NCBI GenBank assembly: GCA_030035585.1
Contig: CM057463.1
Span: 138,850,736-138,914,735 of the forward strand
DNA length: 64,000 nt
Direction: 5' to 3'
DNA from: Dugong dugon
Taxonomy: Eukaryota > Chordata > Mammalia > Sirenia > Dugongidae
Translations under genes and position numbers: made by a program
In this document: positions 23,199 to 33,889 of the stretch, piece after piece
How the letters are laid out: every line of letters begins with the position of its first letter
How positions within the stretch are numbered: the first letter of the stretch is position 1
The notes under the pieces: model-generated
What the model was told of the DNA's origin: nothing
The model's database searches: none
The model's input: the letters and a program-made list of their open reading frames with translations, nothing else

Positions 23199-23562
23199 TA
23201 AGACTGGTATAGCAGCTACATATATTCACCTTTGTATACCCAGAGCATCTAGTGTCTGGCACATAGTATTTCCTCCAAAACTCCTCATAGAATATATAAA
23301 TAGTAAAGGATTTTTTGTACAGAGGAGTGGAGAGATAGTGTCTATGTGTTTTATAATTGGCTGCTAGATTTCTATTGGTTCCAGAGATTCTGCAGCTTCT
23401 TTGCAATTTTTTCTGCCCACAGAGGGTAGAATCTCTCCCAAAATCAGTTAAATTGGTTAATCAGGCTTTTCTCTTTGCTTTGCTAATGGATTCACTCCTA
23501 GAGCATATTCTTTTTTTTTTTTTTTTTTTTTTTTACTGTAAATGCTGTCTACCAAGTATACG

Positions 23563-23852
23563 GGACCCCTGGTGGTGCAGTGGTTAAGCACTGGCTGTTA
23601 ATCGAAAGGTTGGCAATTTGCACCCACCAGCCACTCTGTGGGAAAAAGATGTGGCGGTCTGCTTCTGTAAAGATATTAAACCAAACCAAACTCATTGCCA
23701 TGGAATAGATTTTGATTCATAGCGACCCTGTAGGATAGAGAAGAATTGCCCCATAGGGTTTCCAAGGCTGTATAATCTTTATGGAAGCAGAGTGCCACAA
23801 CTTTCTCCCATGGAGCACAGGTGGGTTCTGAATAAGAGCTTCACAACAGAGG
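23563..23852. mobile_element. Two AfroSINEs in opposite orientation, back to back
   Basis: 23563-23683 is the 5' ~120 bases of a + copy (ggacccctggtggtgcagtg). It breaks off in mid-body straight into the 3' tail of a minus copy (aaaccaaaccaaactcattg, 23684-23852), which itself lacks its tRNA head. The missing half of the + copy is not found on the other side. Confidence 0.85.
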
Positions 23853-23859
23853 TGCCTGG

Positions 23860-25322
23860 CATATTTAGACTGGCTGACCTAGGAGTAGGCCCAACCCCAT
23901 TTTCTTACAAGCTCCCGCTTCTGCATTACCCAGGAGGTAATGTGCAGGAGCCCTAAAATCAAAGCACCTGACCGAAGTAAAATGGCTGATCTGAGCCTAA
24001 GTTTAGACTCCAACTTGACTCGTGCTAATTTCTTTAACAGTGACCCTGGTACAGAGTTAAAAACCTGTGACTAAGAAACTTTTCTCTTTGGGCCAAGAGA
24101 ATGTCCTGACACCAGCAGACTTAAGTACATAACAAATGATTTCCTCTGAAAACACCAAACCCTTAGACAGACTTAAGTACATAACAAAAGAAATGTTTTT
24201 AATATTCTTAAGAGAGAGTGTTGACCCAAGATCCTTACCAAAAGTCCCCTCAGCTGTGGGGACCATGGTCTCCGGGAATATCTAGCTCAATTGGCATAAC
24301 ATAGTTGATAAAGAAAATGTCCCACATTCTACTTTGGTGAGTAGCATCTGGGGTCTTAAAAGCTTGTGAGCAGCCATCTAAGATACTCCGTTGGTGTCAC
24401 CCCATTTGGAACAAGGGAGAATGAAGAAAACCAAAGACACAAGGGAAAGATTAGTCCAAAGGACTAATGGACCACAACTTCCACAGCCTCCACCAGACTG
24501 AGTCCAGCACATCTAGATGGTGCCCAGCTACCACTACCGACTGCTCTAACAGGGATGCTAATAGAGATTCCAGGGCAGAGCTGGAGAAAAATATAGAACA
24601 AAATTCTAACTCGAAAAAACAGACTAGACTTACTGGTCTGACAGAGACTGGAGAAACACCGGGAGTATGGCCCATGGACACCCTTATAGCTCGGTAATGA
24701 AGTGACTCCTGAGATTCACCCTTCAGCCAAAGATTAGGCAGGCCCATAAAATAAAACAAGACTAAAGGGGCACACCAGCCCAGGGGCAAGGACTAGAAGG
24801 CAGGAGGGGACAGGAAAGCTGGTAATGGGGAACCTAAGGTTGAAAAAGGGAGTGTTGACATGTCTTGATGTTGGCAACAAATGTCAGAAAACAATATGTG
24901 TATAAATTGTTTAATGAAAAGCTAGTTTACTCTGTAAGCCTTCATCTAAAGTAATTTTTTTTTAAATGGTTAAAAGGCAAAAAAAAAAAGTCCCCTCAGC
25001 AGCCCTCTTTACCGCTGTGTAAAACACCTTTAGTCACAGATTCAAACTAACCAATCCAAATAGTCCACATTCGTGTTTCCAGCCAGTCGCTGTAAAGTGC
25101 CCCCTTCAAGTTATCCTGCCTCTGGATCTGCAACTTCCAATCAGAATATTGTAAACTAGTTCCTAGTTTCTGCCCTATATCTGTCCCCAGGAAGCCCCTG
25201 CCCCTTAGATTTGTCTTCCTTCACTCTGTATGGGCTAACGTATCCCCATTCAAATGTTTATTATGCTTTCAATAAAACCCTTTGTTTCACTTTAACAGCA
25301 TCTGAGAGTTTCTCTCCTCAAC
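23860..25322 (+). mobile_element. LTR of a class I-like endogenous retrovirus, split by an L1
   Basis: After removal of the L1 at 24255-24985 this reads as one LTR: CCAAT-like boxes (accaatcc near 25050, tccaatcag near 25138), a weak TATA (cctatatctg), an aataaa signal at 25271, and a short end closing ctctcctcaaca. A 20-bp duplicate (agacttaagtacataacaaa) lies at about 24117 and 24172. The left boundary is uncertain and no internal viral genes are present. Confidence 0.6.
24255..24985 (+). mobile_element. 5'-truncated L1 insertion, distal 3'UTR with poly(A)
   Basis: It begins tgtggggaccatggtctcc and ends in an A run. A perfect 15-bp duplication, aaaagtcccctcagc, flanks it (24240-24254 and 24986-25000). 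It is the same 3'UTR family as 17805-18553 and continues the 3'UTR that leaves the window at position 1. Confidence 0.92.
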
Positions 25323-25324
25323 AG

Positions 25325-25470
25325 TTCAAACGACCAATCTTTCAATTAGCAGCCAAGTGCTTAACCACTGTGCCACCAGGTACAGCTTTGGAAACACTAT
25401 TCAGCAGTTCTACTCTGTCTTAAAGGATCACTATGAGTCAGAATCGACTCGATGGCAACAGGTTTGTTTG
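25325..25470 (+). mobile_element. AfroSINE with 5' inversion
   Basis: 25325-25384 is the reverse complement of the SINE head (ending gtgccaccagg). It is followed at once by the forward 3' half (gctttggaaacac...cgactcgatggcaacagg). About 25 bases of the middle are missing at the join. Confidence 0.88.
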
Positions 25471-26714
25471 TTTTATAAAAAAAAAAAACATGATAATAAC
25501 AGTACTTATCTGCAACATTGTGAGGAGTACATTAGTTAACGTATGTAAAACACCAAGAACAATCTATGACTCATGTCATATGAGGTAGAGAAATGATAGC
25601 TGCTATGATGAAAATAATGAGGATGATGGTGGTGGTGGCAATACTTCTATATACACACATCTCCCTGTACTTAGAATCAGCTGGGATCTTCTGATTACTT
25701 CCTCAGCAGGCCAGAATCCTAGCATTCTAGTCAACTCATTTAAGTAATTCTCAATTGGGAAATTATCAGAATGAATTAGGGAATTTTTTTCATACCATAT
25801 CTGCACCTACCCACTTGTCCAGTGAGAATCCATTAGTGGAATACAGAAATCCAACACTCAGAGATTCTTTAACAGAGCAGAGAAAGGTCTTTCTAGTCCT
25901 TTTATTGTTTTATTGGACAGACTTATCAGTCATTTGATGAGTCCTGTGTAAAGACGGAAAAAAAAAATACCTGGCATTAATAAAACATATTTTTCTTGTT
26001 GTAGAAAGGGGTTACACTGAAATATCTGGCAAGCAAAAAAAGAGGAAGGAAGTGGGGGTGGAAATGGGGACAGCAAAAGAGGAAGAAGAGAGAGAAATGA
26101 AAATAGATAAGTAATTAATGAAAGTACAAACGCAGTAGCTACTAGATAAAAAGGATTTTCAAGTATAGATTTCTTAAAACAAAAATCATATTAAGCCAAT
26201 AATAGAAATCTACTGGAGTTTATTTAACATGTGGTTTGCAAATCGGTGTAACGTTTCAACCAGGGTGTCAAAAAGGTTTCCATGAAGAAAGAACTTCCAA
26301 AGATTCTTATACCCATCTTACAGACATTGCCATGGAAATGGAGTCAGAGCAGTGTTTATACAATAACAATTTACCCTAAAATACAGCTTCTAGTCTGACC
26401 CTTGGAGTTCTCTACTTCTCAGAACAGACTGCACATAGATAATTCTTGAAAAGATCCCAATGCCTAAGGCAAAATGGTTTAAGCTATTTACTAGGCTATT
26501 GTTTGATTTAAACATGACTTTAGGAAACCAGTTTTCTCAAGGCTCAAGTTTCAAAAGAATATCTCAGGACAATGGCTTGGATAGGTCACCCCAACCTCCA
26601 TGGACCCTAGAAATCTGGATTCCAGGAGAATTAACTCTGTTATTCAGATTCATAGATTCCATTTGTGAAAGGGCTGGATGCAGTGTTCAATAGGATGACC
26701 TTCTCCTCTATGCT
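25471..26714. other. No recognised gene or repeat
   Basis: AT-rich with a purine-rich tract at 26030-26110. I see no convincing coding region or named repeat; it may be unique intergenic DNA or very old repeats. Confidence 0.4.
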
Positions 26715-27183
26715 GATGGCATCATATAACAATTTCCTATTGCTGCTCAAATTACTACAAACGTGTATTGTCTTATAGTTCTGGAGGTCAAAAGTCTAAA
26801 ATGAATTTTACAGGACTAAAATTAAGGCATTGGCAGGACTACATGCCTTCTAGAGGCTTTGGAGGAGAATCTGTTGCCTTGCTTTTTTCAGCTTCTAGAG
26901 GCTGCCTGCATTCCTTGGGTGGTCTCTTCCCCCATCTTCAAATCACATCATTCCAACCTCTGTTTCTGTTGTCACATCTCCTTTTCTACCTCTGACTCTC
27001 CTGCCTCCCTTTTATAAGGACTCTTTTGATTACACTGAGCGCACCCAGATAATTCAGGATAATCTCTCCATCTCAAAATACTTAATCACATTTGCAAAAT
27101 CCCTTTTGTCATGTAAGGTAACATATTCACAGGTTCCAAGGATTAGGACATGGACATCTTTGCAGGGCTATTATACTGTCTAC
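26715..27183 (-). mobile_element. MaLR LTR (MLT1-like)
   Basis: The reversed MLT1 pattern is visible: 'attgctgctcaaattactacaaa', 'tatagttctggaggtcaaaagtc', 'ggcattggcaggac', 'cttttataaggactc', 'cccagataattcaggataa' and 'ggattaggacatggacatc'. It is diverged, as expected for an LTR predating placental radiation. Confidence 0.72.
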
Positions 27184-27517
27184 CACTTATAGTTTGACTA
27201 TCAAAAACCAGGAAGTCCTTAGCCCCTGATCATCTTTGTTACTTGCAGTGAGAAAGAACTGCTGTAAATCTGTTAGGCAAAACTGAAATTACCATTTTGA
27301 AACAAGACGTTTTCCAACAGCCAAACGGCAACATTAAATGAATTCATTCAACTGCTTAGAAGTTCATTTGCAACTAATTCATCTGGATGCTCTCAAAAAG
27401 AAAAAAACAGTTCGAAGACTAGAACATTCTACAGGAGCCATACTTAGAATCTTGTTACAGTTAATAAGCCAGTTAATATTATCACAGCTTAAAATTTTGT
27501 ATGTCCTATTCAGTCTT

Positions 27518-27662
27518 CTGGCGCAGTGGTCAAGAGCTACAGCTATTAACCAAAAGGTTGGCAGGTCGAATCCACCAGGCACTCCTTGGAAACCCTGTGG
27601 GTAAGTTCTACTCTGTCCTATAGGGTCGCTATGAGTCGAGATCCACTCGATGGCAACAGATT
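27518..27662 (+). mobile_element. AfroSINE, first of a tandem pair
   Basis: Head ctggcgcagtggtcaagagc, and tail cgctatgagtcgagatccac. The 10-mer attcagtctt lies immediately before (27508-27517) and after (27663-27672). Confidence 0.93.
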
Positions 27663-27672
27663 ATTCAGTCTT

Positions 27673-27857
27673 AGTCCTGGTGGTGCAGTGGCTAAAGCAA
27701 TCAACTGCTAACGAAAAAGGTCAGCAGTTCGAAACCACCAGTGGCTCCTCAGAGAAAGATGTGGCAGTCTGCTTCCGTAGAGATTTACAGCCTTGGAAAC
27801 CCTATGGTGTTACTATGAGTCAGAATCAACTCGACGGCAATGGGTTTGGTTTGGTTT
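27673..27857 (+). mobile_element. AfroSINE, second of a tandem pair
   Basis: Longer-body copy (agtcctggtggtgcagtggc, gaaagatgtggcagtctgc) with tail gggtttggtttggttt. The same attcagtctt flanks it (27663-27672 and 27858-27867). Confidence 0.93.
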
Positions 27858-27867
27858 ATTCAGTCTT

Positions 27868-28166
27868 ATAAGAAATACAACCAAGATGATCCTTAGAAGC
27901 AAAGATGACGAGACTTTGGCTTGCTTACTCTGGACAAGTCATCAGGAAGGACCAGTTGTTAGAAAAAGACATCATATTTGGTAAAGTGGAGGGTTGGTGA
28001 AAGTGAGGGAGGCCCTTGTTGAGATGAATTGACACAGTGGCCAAAACAGTGAACTCAAATATACCAACGATCATGAAGATGGCACAGGACCGGGCAAGGT
28101 TTCATTCTGTTATACATGAAGTCACTATGAGTTGGAGTTGACTTGACAGCAACTAGCAACAACATT
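27868..28166 (+). mobile_element. RTE1 LINE 3' end, 5'-truncated
   Basis: Starts at aagaaatacaaccaagatg and ends gcaactagcaacaaca; collinear with about 39827-40118 of the full RTE1. Confidence 0.9.
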
Positions 28167-28329
28167 GCACAAACTTCTCTAATCTCAACTGGATATGGTT
28201 CCAAGTTTATAAGCAGGTTTGAAGCTCCTTTATAGTTTTTGCCTTGGCTGAAGTTATCTCTGCAGAGATGGACTAGTACTCCTTGTAGTGAGAATAGATA
28301 TTAAGCTTTCTGCTTTTATTTAATCCTTG

Positions 28330-28500
28330 AATAAAGTAATAGCAATAGTTACCGCCTGCTGAGTGCCTACAATGTGCCAGGCACTACAACCTGAGAAAGT
28401 AGGTACTATTTTCCCCATTTTACAGGCCAGGAAATTGAAGATCTGAAAGGGTAAATGACTTGCTCTCTGTCAAATAACTAGTAAATAGTTGAACCCCATG
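28330..28500 (-). repeat. MIR SINE
   Basis: Reversed MIR: aatgtgccaggcacta, actattttccccattttaca, ggaaattgaagatctgaaag and taactagtaaatagttgaac follow the family order. Confidence 0.8.
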
Positions 28501-28705
28501 GAAAATAAAATATTATTTCCTTTCAGTTATAACGGAGACCACCCACAATTAGGCTCTCAGCCTAATTGTGATCAGTCTTGAACAGATTGCCATTCATATC
28601 TTGCCAAAAAAAAGCAGTGAGATTATTGATATTGAGAAGGGAAATCTAAGACACTTGATAAACATTCATGCCTCTAGTTTCTCTAATTCTATCCTGACAT
28701 CATAT

Positions 28706-28909
28706 TACCCCATTGCTGTTGAGTCGATTCCCACTCAGGGCAACCCCACCTGTGCAGAGTAGAACCGCACTTGATAGGATTTTCAAGGCTCTGATCTTTT
28801 GGAAGAAGATTGCCAGGGCTTTTTTTTGAGACACCTTTGGATGGGTTTGAACAGCCAACCTTTTGGTTAGTAGTTGAGCACTTAACTACTCACACCACCC
28901 AGGGACTCT
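28706..28909 (-). mobile_element. AfroSINE, longer-body variant
   Basis: From gctgttgagtcgattcccac to cacaccacccagggactc, with the extra segment gattgccagggctttttttt. Confidence 0.9.
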
Positions 28910-29099
28910 GATAACGTATTAGGTCTACACAAAGCAGTACATTTGAATAATATTGGCTTAAGTTCCCAGAGAAATGCCTGCATTGATTTTAACCTGGGGT
29001 ACACAGAAATAAGGTAATACACTCTGTTCTTGAAACATTTTTGTTATTGGTCCAGGCAAATGCTCTTTTTTATTTTCTTATTTTTTCCCTTGTTCCTAA

Positions 29100-29310
29100 C
29101 CCTTATCCCACTTAGTTGTCAGATTTCTTTCCAGAATGGCCCTACCACTTTACAATTCCACTAGATGTGGATGAAAATTTTCACTTCTCCCTATCCTCAC
29201 TAGCAATTAACATCTTATTTCCTATTTTTTTTCTCCAATATTATGGGTGCAAAATGGTATCTCATTGCCAACTTTCACTGAATTCATTATCATGTCCTTG
29301 GCTTTTATAC
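29100..29310 (-). mobile_element. Old L1 ORF2 3' fragment
   Basis: The reversed L1 pattern 'accactttacaattccacta', 'ctatcctcactagcaatt' and 'gggtgcaaaatggtatctcattg' corresponds to the Cys-rich end of ORF2 as seen at about 620-740. Confidence 0.7.
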
Positions 29311-30403
29311 AGAGTCAGAACATTTCAGCACCTTCTTCAGACACACTATTGAAGGCATTGTCCTTTATATCACTGAATGGACTTTACTCAAGAATTCATG
29401 TGAAATTTTGTCTAATGTTTAGTACTCTGCAGACTTTAGTACTGAACAATAGACAAAATATTACATGGAAAAAAAATGAGTCTCCTCAACATAGAATCAA
29501 TGTTCAACACTTTCTTCTTTGCTTCATCTGCCAAAAACTGAAGTAATAACTAATTATTATTATTTTGACAAGGCAACACATTCTGTGCAAAAAAGACAGA
29601 GTAGGGTCTTTCACCAGTGCAGGGCAGAAGCCAGGGAGTTATCTCACGTTCAGGAGTTGGTAATAGAGGTTTGCCTGTGTGGAGAAAGCACAGTGGACAG
29701 GAAGATTCATCACTTTTTAGTTCAGATTCAGGCAGAACCAACAGTAAACTGTGTAAACTGAAGCAGTGAGATTATTCAAAATAAGAACGAATTGTGGTCT
29801 TTGTTTATTCAGACATTAAGCAGAAAAGGAAACCCAAAAGGAGTTCCACCAACAAGTTCTGGGCACAGGGCTGCCTTACGACTTTTATGGGGTCCAGGCA
29901 TATTTGCCTTCGTGGAACCCTTCTTCCATAAAAAAGTAAAATAAAAATTATATTGTGTAATTTATGTGTTGGTATACAGGTAAATATAATCCAGACTTGT
30001 CTATATTTATTTATTTTTATTAAAAGAAACTAAAACAATCTCATGGGCCCCTGAAAGTATTGTGGGCCTTAGGTGACCTTGTATGGGAGTGTCGAAAGAA
30101 GAGGAATGCAATATACCAGCTTGGCTGCTTGTTGAACTTGGAAAACTCCCAAAGGCACTACAGCAAGTCAGTCTGTACTTTGGGTTTTCACAGCATTCTT
30201 TTCAAACTGTTATACATGACATATAGTCATGTATTGTTATTATCTGTGAGCATAACCAGAAAAAACTCAGAATCCATCTCTGCACGGCATTGTATTCAAA
30301 AGAAACACCAATATGACATACAAAAAGATATGGGAAAACAATGTAAGCTTTTACAGAAGCCCTCATACAGAAACGAAAGGTCATTTCCTTTGCCTGACCC
30401 TTG
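29311..30403. other. No recognised gene
   Basis: 29880-30080 (ggcccctgaaagtattgtggg and nearby) looks like an old repeat I cannot name. The rest shows no coding signal or clear repeat. Confidence 0.35.
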
Positions 30404-30608
30404 ATGTTGTTAGTTGCTGTTGAGTTGATTCTGACTCATGATAACCCCGTGTGTGCAGAGTAGAACTGCTCCATAGAGTTTTTAAGGCTGTGACCCCTCA
30501 GAAGCAAATTGCCAGGCCTGTCTTCCAAGGCACCTCTGGGTGGGTTCGAACCACCAATCTTTCAGCTAGTAACAGAGCACTTAACCATTTGCACCACCCA
30601 GGGATCCC
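30404..30608 (-). mobile_element. AfroSINE, longer-body variant
   Basis: From ttgttagttgctgttgagtt to caccacccagggatcc; contains the aagcaaattgccaggcctg segment. Confidence 0.92.
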
Positions 30609-30645
30609 GCCCTTAAATACCCTAAAGCTTCTCTTTGTCCACTTT

Positions 30646-30844
30646 CCAGTTGCCTTAGAGTCAGTTCCCACTCATGGTGACCCTTTCTGTGTCAGAGTAG
30701 AACTGTGCTCAGTAGAGTTTTCAATGGCTGATTTTTCAGAAGTATATCACCAGACCTTTCTTCCAAGGTGCCTCTAGGTGGACTTGAACCTCCAACCTTT
30801 TTGATTACAGAGAGCACATTAACCATTAGAACCAGCCAGGGACT
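30646..30844 (-). mobile_element. AfroSINE, longer-body variant
   Basis: A second, more diverged reverse copy 38 bp further on (agagtcagttcccactcatg to agccagggactc). Confidence 0.88.
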
Positions 30845-31159
30845 CACTTTCATATGTTTTTACACATTTTTCTGCCCAATTGGACTTTCAAATTCCTGAA
30901 AGACGAGAACAACATTTTACCCGTTTCTATATATGTCCTCTATAAGCATGACATAAGGGAGTCACTCAATGTAAGTCTTTTGAGTCCCTACTGCATATCT
31001 TTCTATTGTAACATCTATGAATGTTTCATCATTTCTATTTAGGAGGGGCCTAGAGGGAAATATGAAGGAAGATAGCCTAGAAGGCTAGTCTTGAAGCAAT
31101 ATTCAGATAGCAGGCAGACTGTTTTTGTTTAGATTGTATGTTTATTTCTTTTATTCTTT

Positions 31160-32060
31160 CATTTACATAAAGCCTATTTATAGAGTGCCAATTATATGTC
31201 AGATACTATTGTTGGTGCTAGGGATACAGCAAAGAACAAAATAGAAAATAGCGCCTACCTTCATGGAGTTTACATTAACATGTTAGCTTGTGATAAATAT
31301 TATGGAGGAAAATGAGTCAGGGAAGGATAGGGAGTTCTGAGGAAGAAGGCGTTGCATTTTTTAAATAACTTCGTCAAGGAATGCATCACTGAGAAGGTAG
31401 CATTTAAGTAAAGACCTGAGGGTGGTTTGGAAAAGAATCATGCAGCTATCTGGAGAAAACTGTTTCAAGAGAGGAAACAGCCTAGAATGTTTGATAAAAG
31501 CAAAGAAGCTAGGAGGTCAGAGCAACATGAGCAAGAAGAGACAGAAGAATAAAGGTGTGGTCAGAGAGTTATTAGGTGCTAAAATGGAATTGACTCCACA
31601 GCAACTAACAACAACCACAAGGTTGTATAGGGTCTTTTTAGGTCATTGTAGGTACTGGTTTTTACTCTGAGTAGGACAGGAAGCCGTTTGAGGATTTTGA
31701 GTAGAGGAGTTAAACAATTTCATTTAAAATTTTAAAAGGTTCCCTCTAGCTGCCTTTTGAGAACACACTTAAGTGAGATCATTGTGAGAATAGAACACCA
31801 GTTATGAGGTTACTGCATTAATCCAGACAAGAGATGGACCAGTATGGTTAACAGTGGAGGTCATAAAATGGGTCAGTTTCTGGATATATTTTGAAGGTAC
31901 GAGCTGTAACTTCTAGGATTTCCTGATGAATTTGTTGACCAGATTTGATAAGGAGTGTGAGTGAAAGAGGAAGGAAGGTGGGATCACCAAGGAAGTAAGT
32001 GTAGACAGAAAAAGAAGAGGTCCAAACACTGAGCCCTGTGGCATTTTAATGTTAGGATCT
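31160..32060 (-). mobile_element. L2 LINE, 3' portion
   Basis: The reversed L2 3' sequence is recognisable: 'gtcagatactattgttggtgctagg', 'ttcatggagtttacatt', 'aggacaggaagccgtttgagg', 'gttccctctagctgcc' and 'ttaatccagacaagagatg'. Around 31580-31612 lies a short AfroSINE/RTE tail scrap (gaattgactccacagcaac). L2 is older than placental mammals, hence the decay. Confidence 0.75.
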
Positions 32061-32073
32061 CAGGTTGCTGAAT

Positions 32074-32436
32074 CCCATTGCTGCTGAGTGGATTCTGACT
32101 CACAAAGACCCTATAGGGCAGAGTAGAACCGCCACATAGGTTTCCTAGGTAGGAGCTCTGGTGGTACAGTGGTTAGGTGTTCAGCTGCTAACCAAAAGGT
32201 CAGCAGTTTGAATCCACCAGCCACTCCTTGGAAATTCTGTGGAGCAGTTATACTCTGTCGTATAGGGTGGCTATGAGTTGGAACCAACTTGATGGCAATG
32301 GGTTTGGTTTGTTTTTTTCGGTAGTCTTTATGGAAGCAGACTGCCACATCCTTCTGTAAAGCGGCTGGTGGGTTTGAACCACTGACCTTTCAGTTAGCAG
32401 CTGAGCGCTTAACCACTACACCACCAGGACTCCTTT
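32074..32436 (-). mobile_element. AfroSINE (outer of a nested pair)
   Basis: The two halves 32074-32150 and 32321-32436 form one reverse copy. It is flanked by a 12-bp exact duplication, aggttgctgaat (32062-32073 and 32437-32448). Confidence 0.95.
32151..32320 (+). mobile_element. AfroSINE (inner, opposite orientation)
   Basis: A full + copy (aggagctctggtggtacagt to gggtttggtttgtttttttc) inserted in the body of the outer minus copy; a short gta duplication may mark the site. Confidence 0.95.
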
Positions 32437-32449
32437 AGGTTGCTGAATA

Positions 32450-33348
32450 GGACTTAGCAAAAAGGATCCCAATCAGACTCAAGGCTTTAAATATCATATA
32501 CGGCCTGACAAATCTCGAATTAAATCTCCTTACCAGACCTCTTCCCTGAAATTCAAGCTCATATATCCAATTAGCTACTTCACATCTCCACTTGGATGTC
32601 TAACAGACATCTCAAAATTAACATGTCCAAATTCTGCCAAAAACCCAACCCTCTCACAATCTACCAAATCTCAGAGGATGGAAATTCTATCCTTCCCATT
32701 ACCCAGGTCCCCAAATTTGGAGACATTTCTTCCTCTCACTCCCTATATTCAATTTACCAGCAAATCTTATTGGCTCTACCTTCAAAATATTATCACAATC
32801 TGACCACTTTTTGCCATCTACACTGCTACCTATGCTGTACCAACCACCACCATCTCTTCCCTAGATTATTGCAAAAGCCTTCTAAATTGTTTCCCTACTT
32901 CCACTCTTGCTCCACTGTGGTGTTTTCTCTACAGATCAACCAGAGTGATCCAATTAGAACTAAAGTCACATCATATCTTTTCTCAGGACAAAATCTTCTA
33001 ACAACTTCCTGTTTCATTTAGAATAAAAACAAAGCCCTTATGATGGTTGGCTAATGAGACCTACATTACTTCCCTAACCAATCTCCTCACTTTGCTCTCC
33101 CTTTTTTTGCTCTAGACACAGTAGCCTCTTCACTTTTTCCAAATAGGCCAGGTATGCTCCCACCTCAAGGTCTTTGCACTTGTTTTTCCTTCTGGCTGGA
33201 ATACTCTTCCCCTAATATAACCTCATGGCTTGAGTCTGTATTTCCTTCAGGTCTTTACTCAAATGATGCCTTCTCAGCAAGGACTTCCTTGGCCATCCTA
33301 TCTAAATTCATAACCCATTCCTCCACTAACTCTGCTTGCCTTCCTGGC
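32450..33348 (+). mobile_element. L2 LINE, left part (split by ERV-L)
   Basis: L2 3' sequence in forward orientation: 'tcttccctagattattgcaaaagcc', 'ctccactgtggtgttttctc', 'ccacctcaaggtctttgcacttg', 'ctggctggaatactcttcccc', 'caggtctttactcaaatgatgcc'. It stops at the provirus and resumes at 43272. Confidence 0.82.
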
Positions 33349-33865
33349 TGTCTTAGGCTAGGTTCTCTAGATGTACAAAACCAGTGAAGTATACATATAT
33401 ATGTATATATATACATATATAAACACACACACACACATATTTGAACACATACACACACGAAAAGAAAGAGAGAAAGAGAGAGATTTATTTCAAGGAAATG
33501 GCTCATGCAGTTGCGGAGGCTGGCAAGTCTCAAATTGATGAGTCAGTCATCAGGCTGGAGGCTTATCCTGACTCACATGGTTGCAGGTACTGATGAGCCC
33601 AAAATCTGCAGATCAGATGGCAGGCTGCTGGCTTATGTGCCAAAAACCAGAGGTCAGAGGATGATGAGCCAGATGCAGGATTGAGAAGGCCAGTTTTGCC
33701 AGAACATCCATATATATTGGATGCAGGCCGCACCCCCAAGGAAACTCCCCTTTCAACTGATTGGTTGCTTACATCAGACCACAAAATGGAGGATGATTAC
33801 ATAATATCTGCCAAATCACTGAGACTCATGGCCTAGTCAAATTGACACATATGCTTAATTATCAC
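33349..33865 (-). mobile_element. ERV-L 3' LTR
   Basis: 517 bp, from tgtcttaggctaggttctct to cttaattatcaca. It contains a TA/CA microsatellite (33395-33460). Just inside, the minus strand reads ttgacaaggggtgga, a purine-rich tract. Confidence 0.92.
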
Positions 33866-33889
33866 AATCCACCCCTTGTCAACTTTGCA

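Noticed and set aside
33255..33533. Minus-strand frame with a hydrophobic, Val/Cys-rich run suggestive of a membrane protein
   Set aside because: The run comes from the CA/TA microsatellite in the ERV-L LTR.
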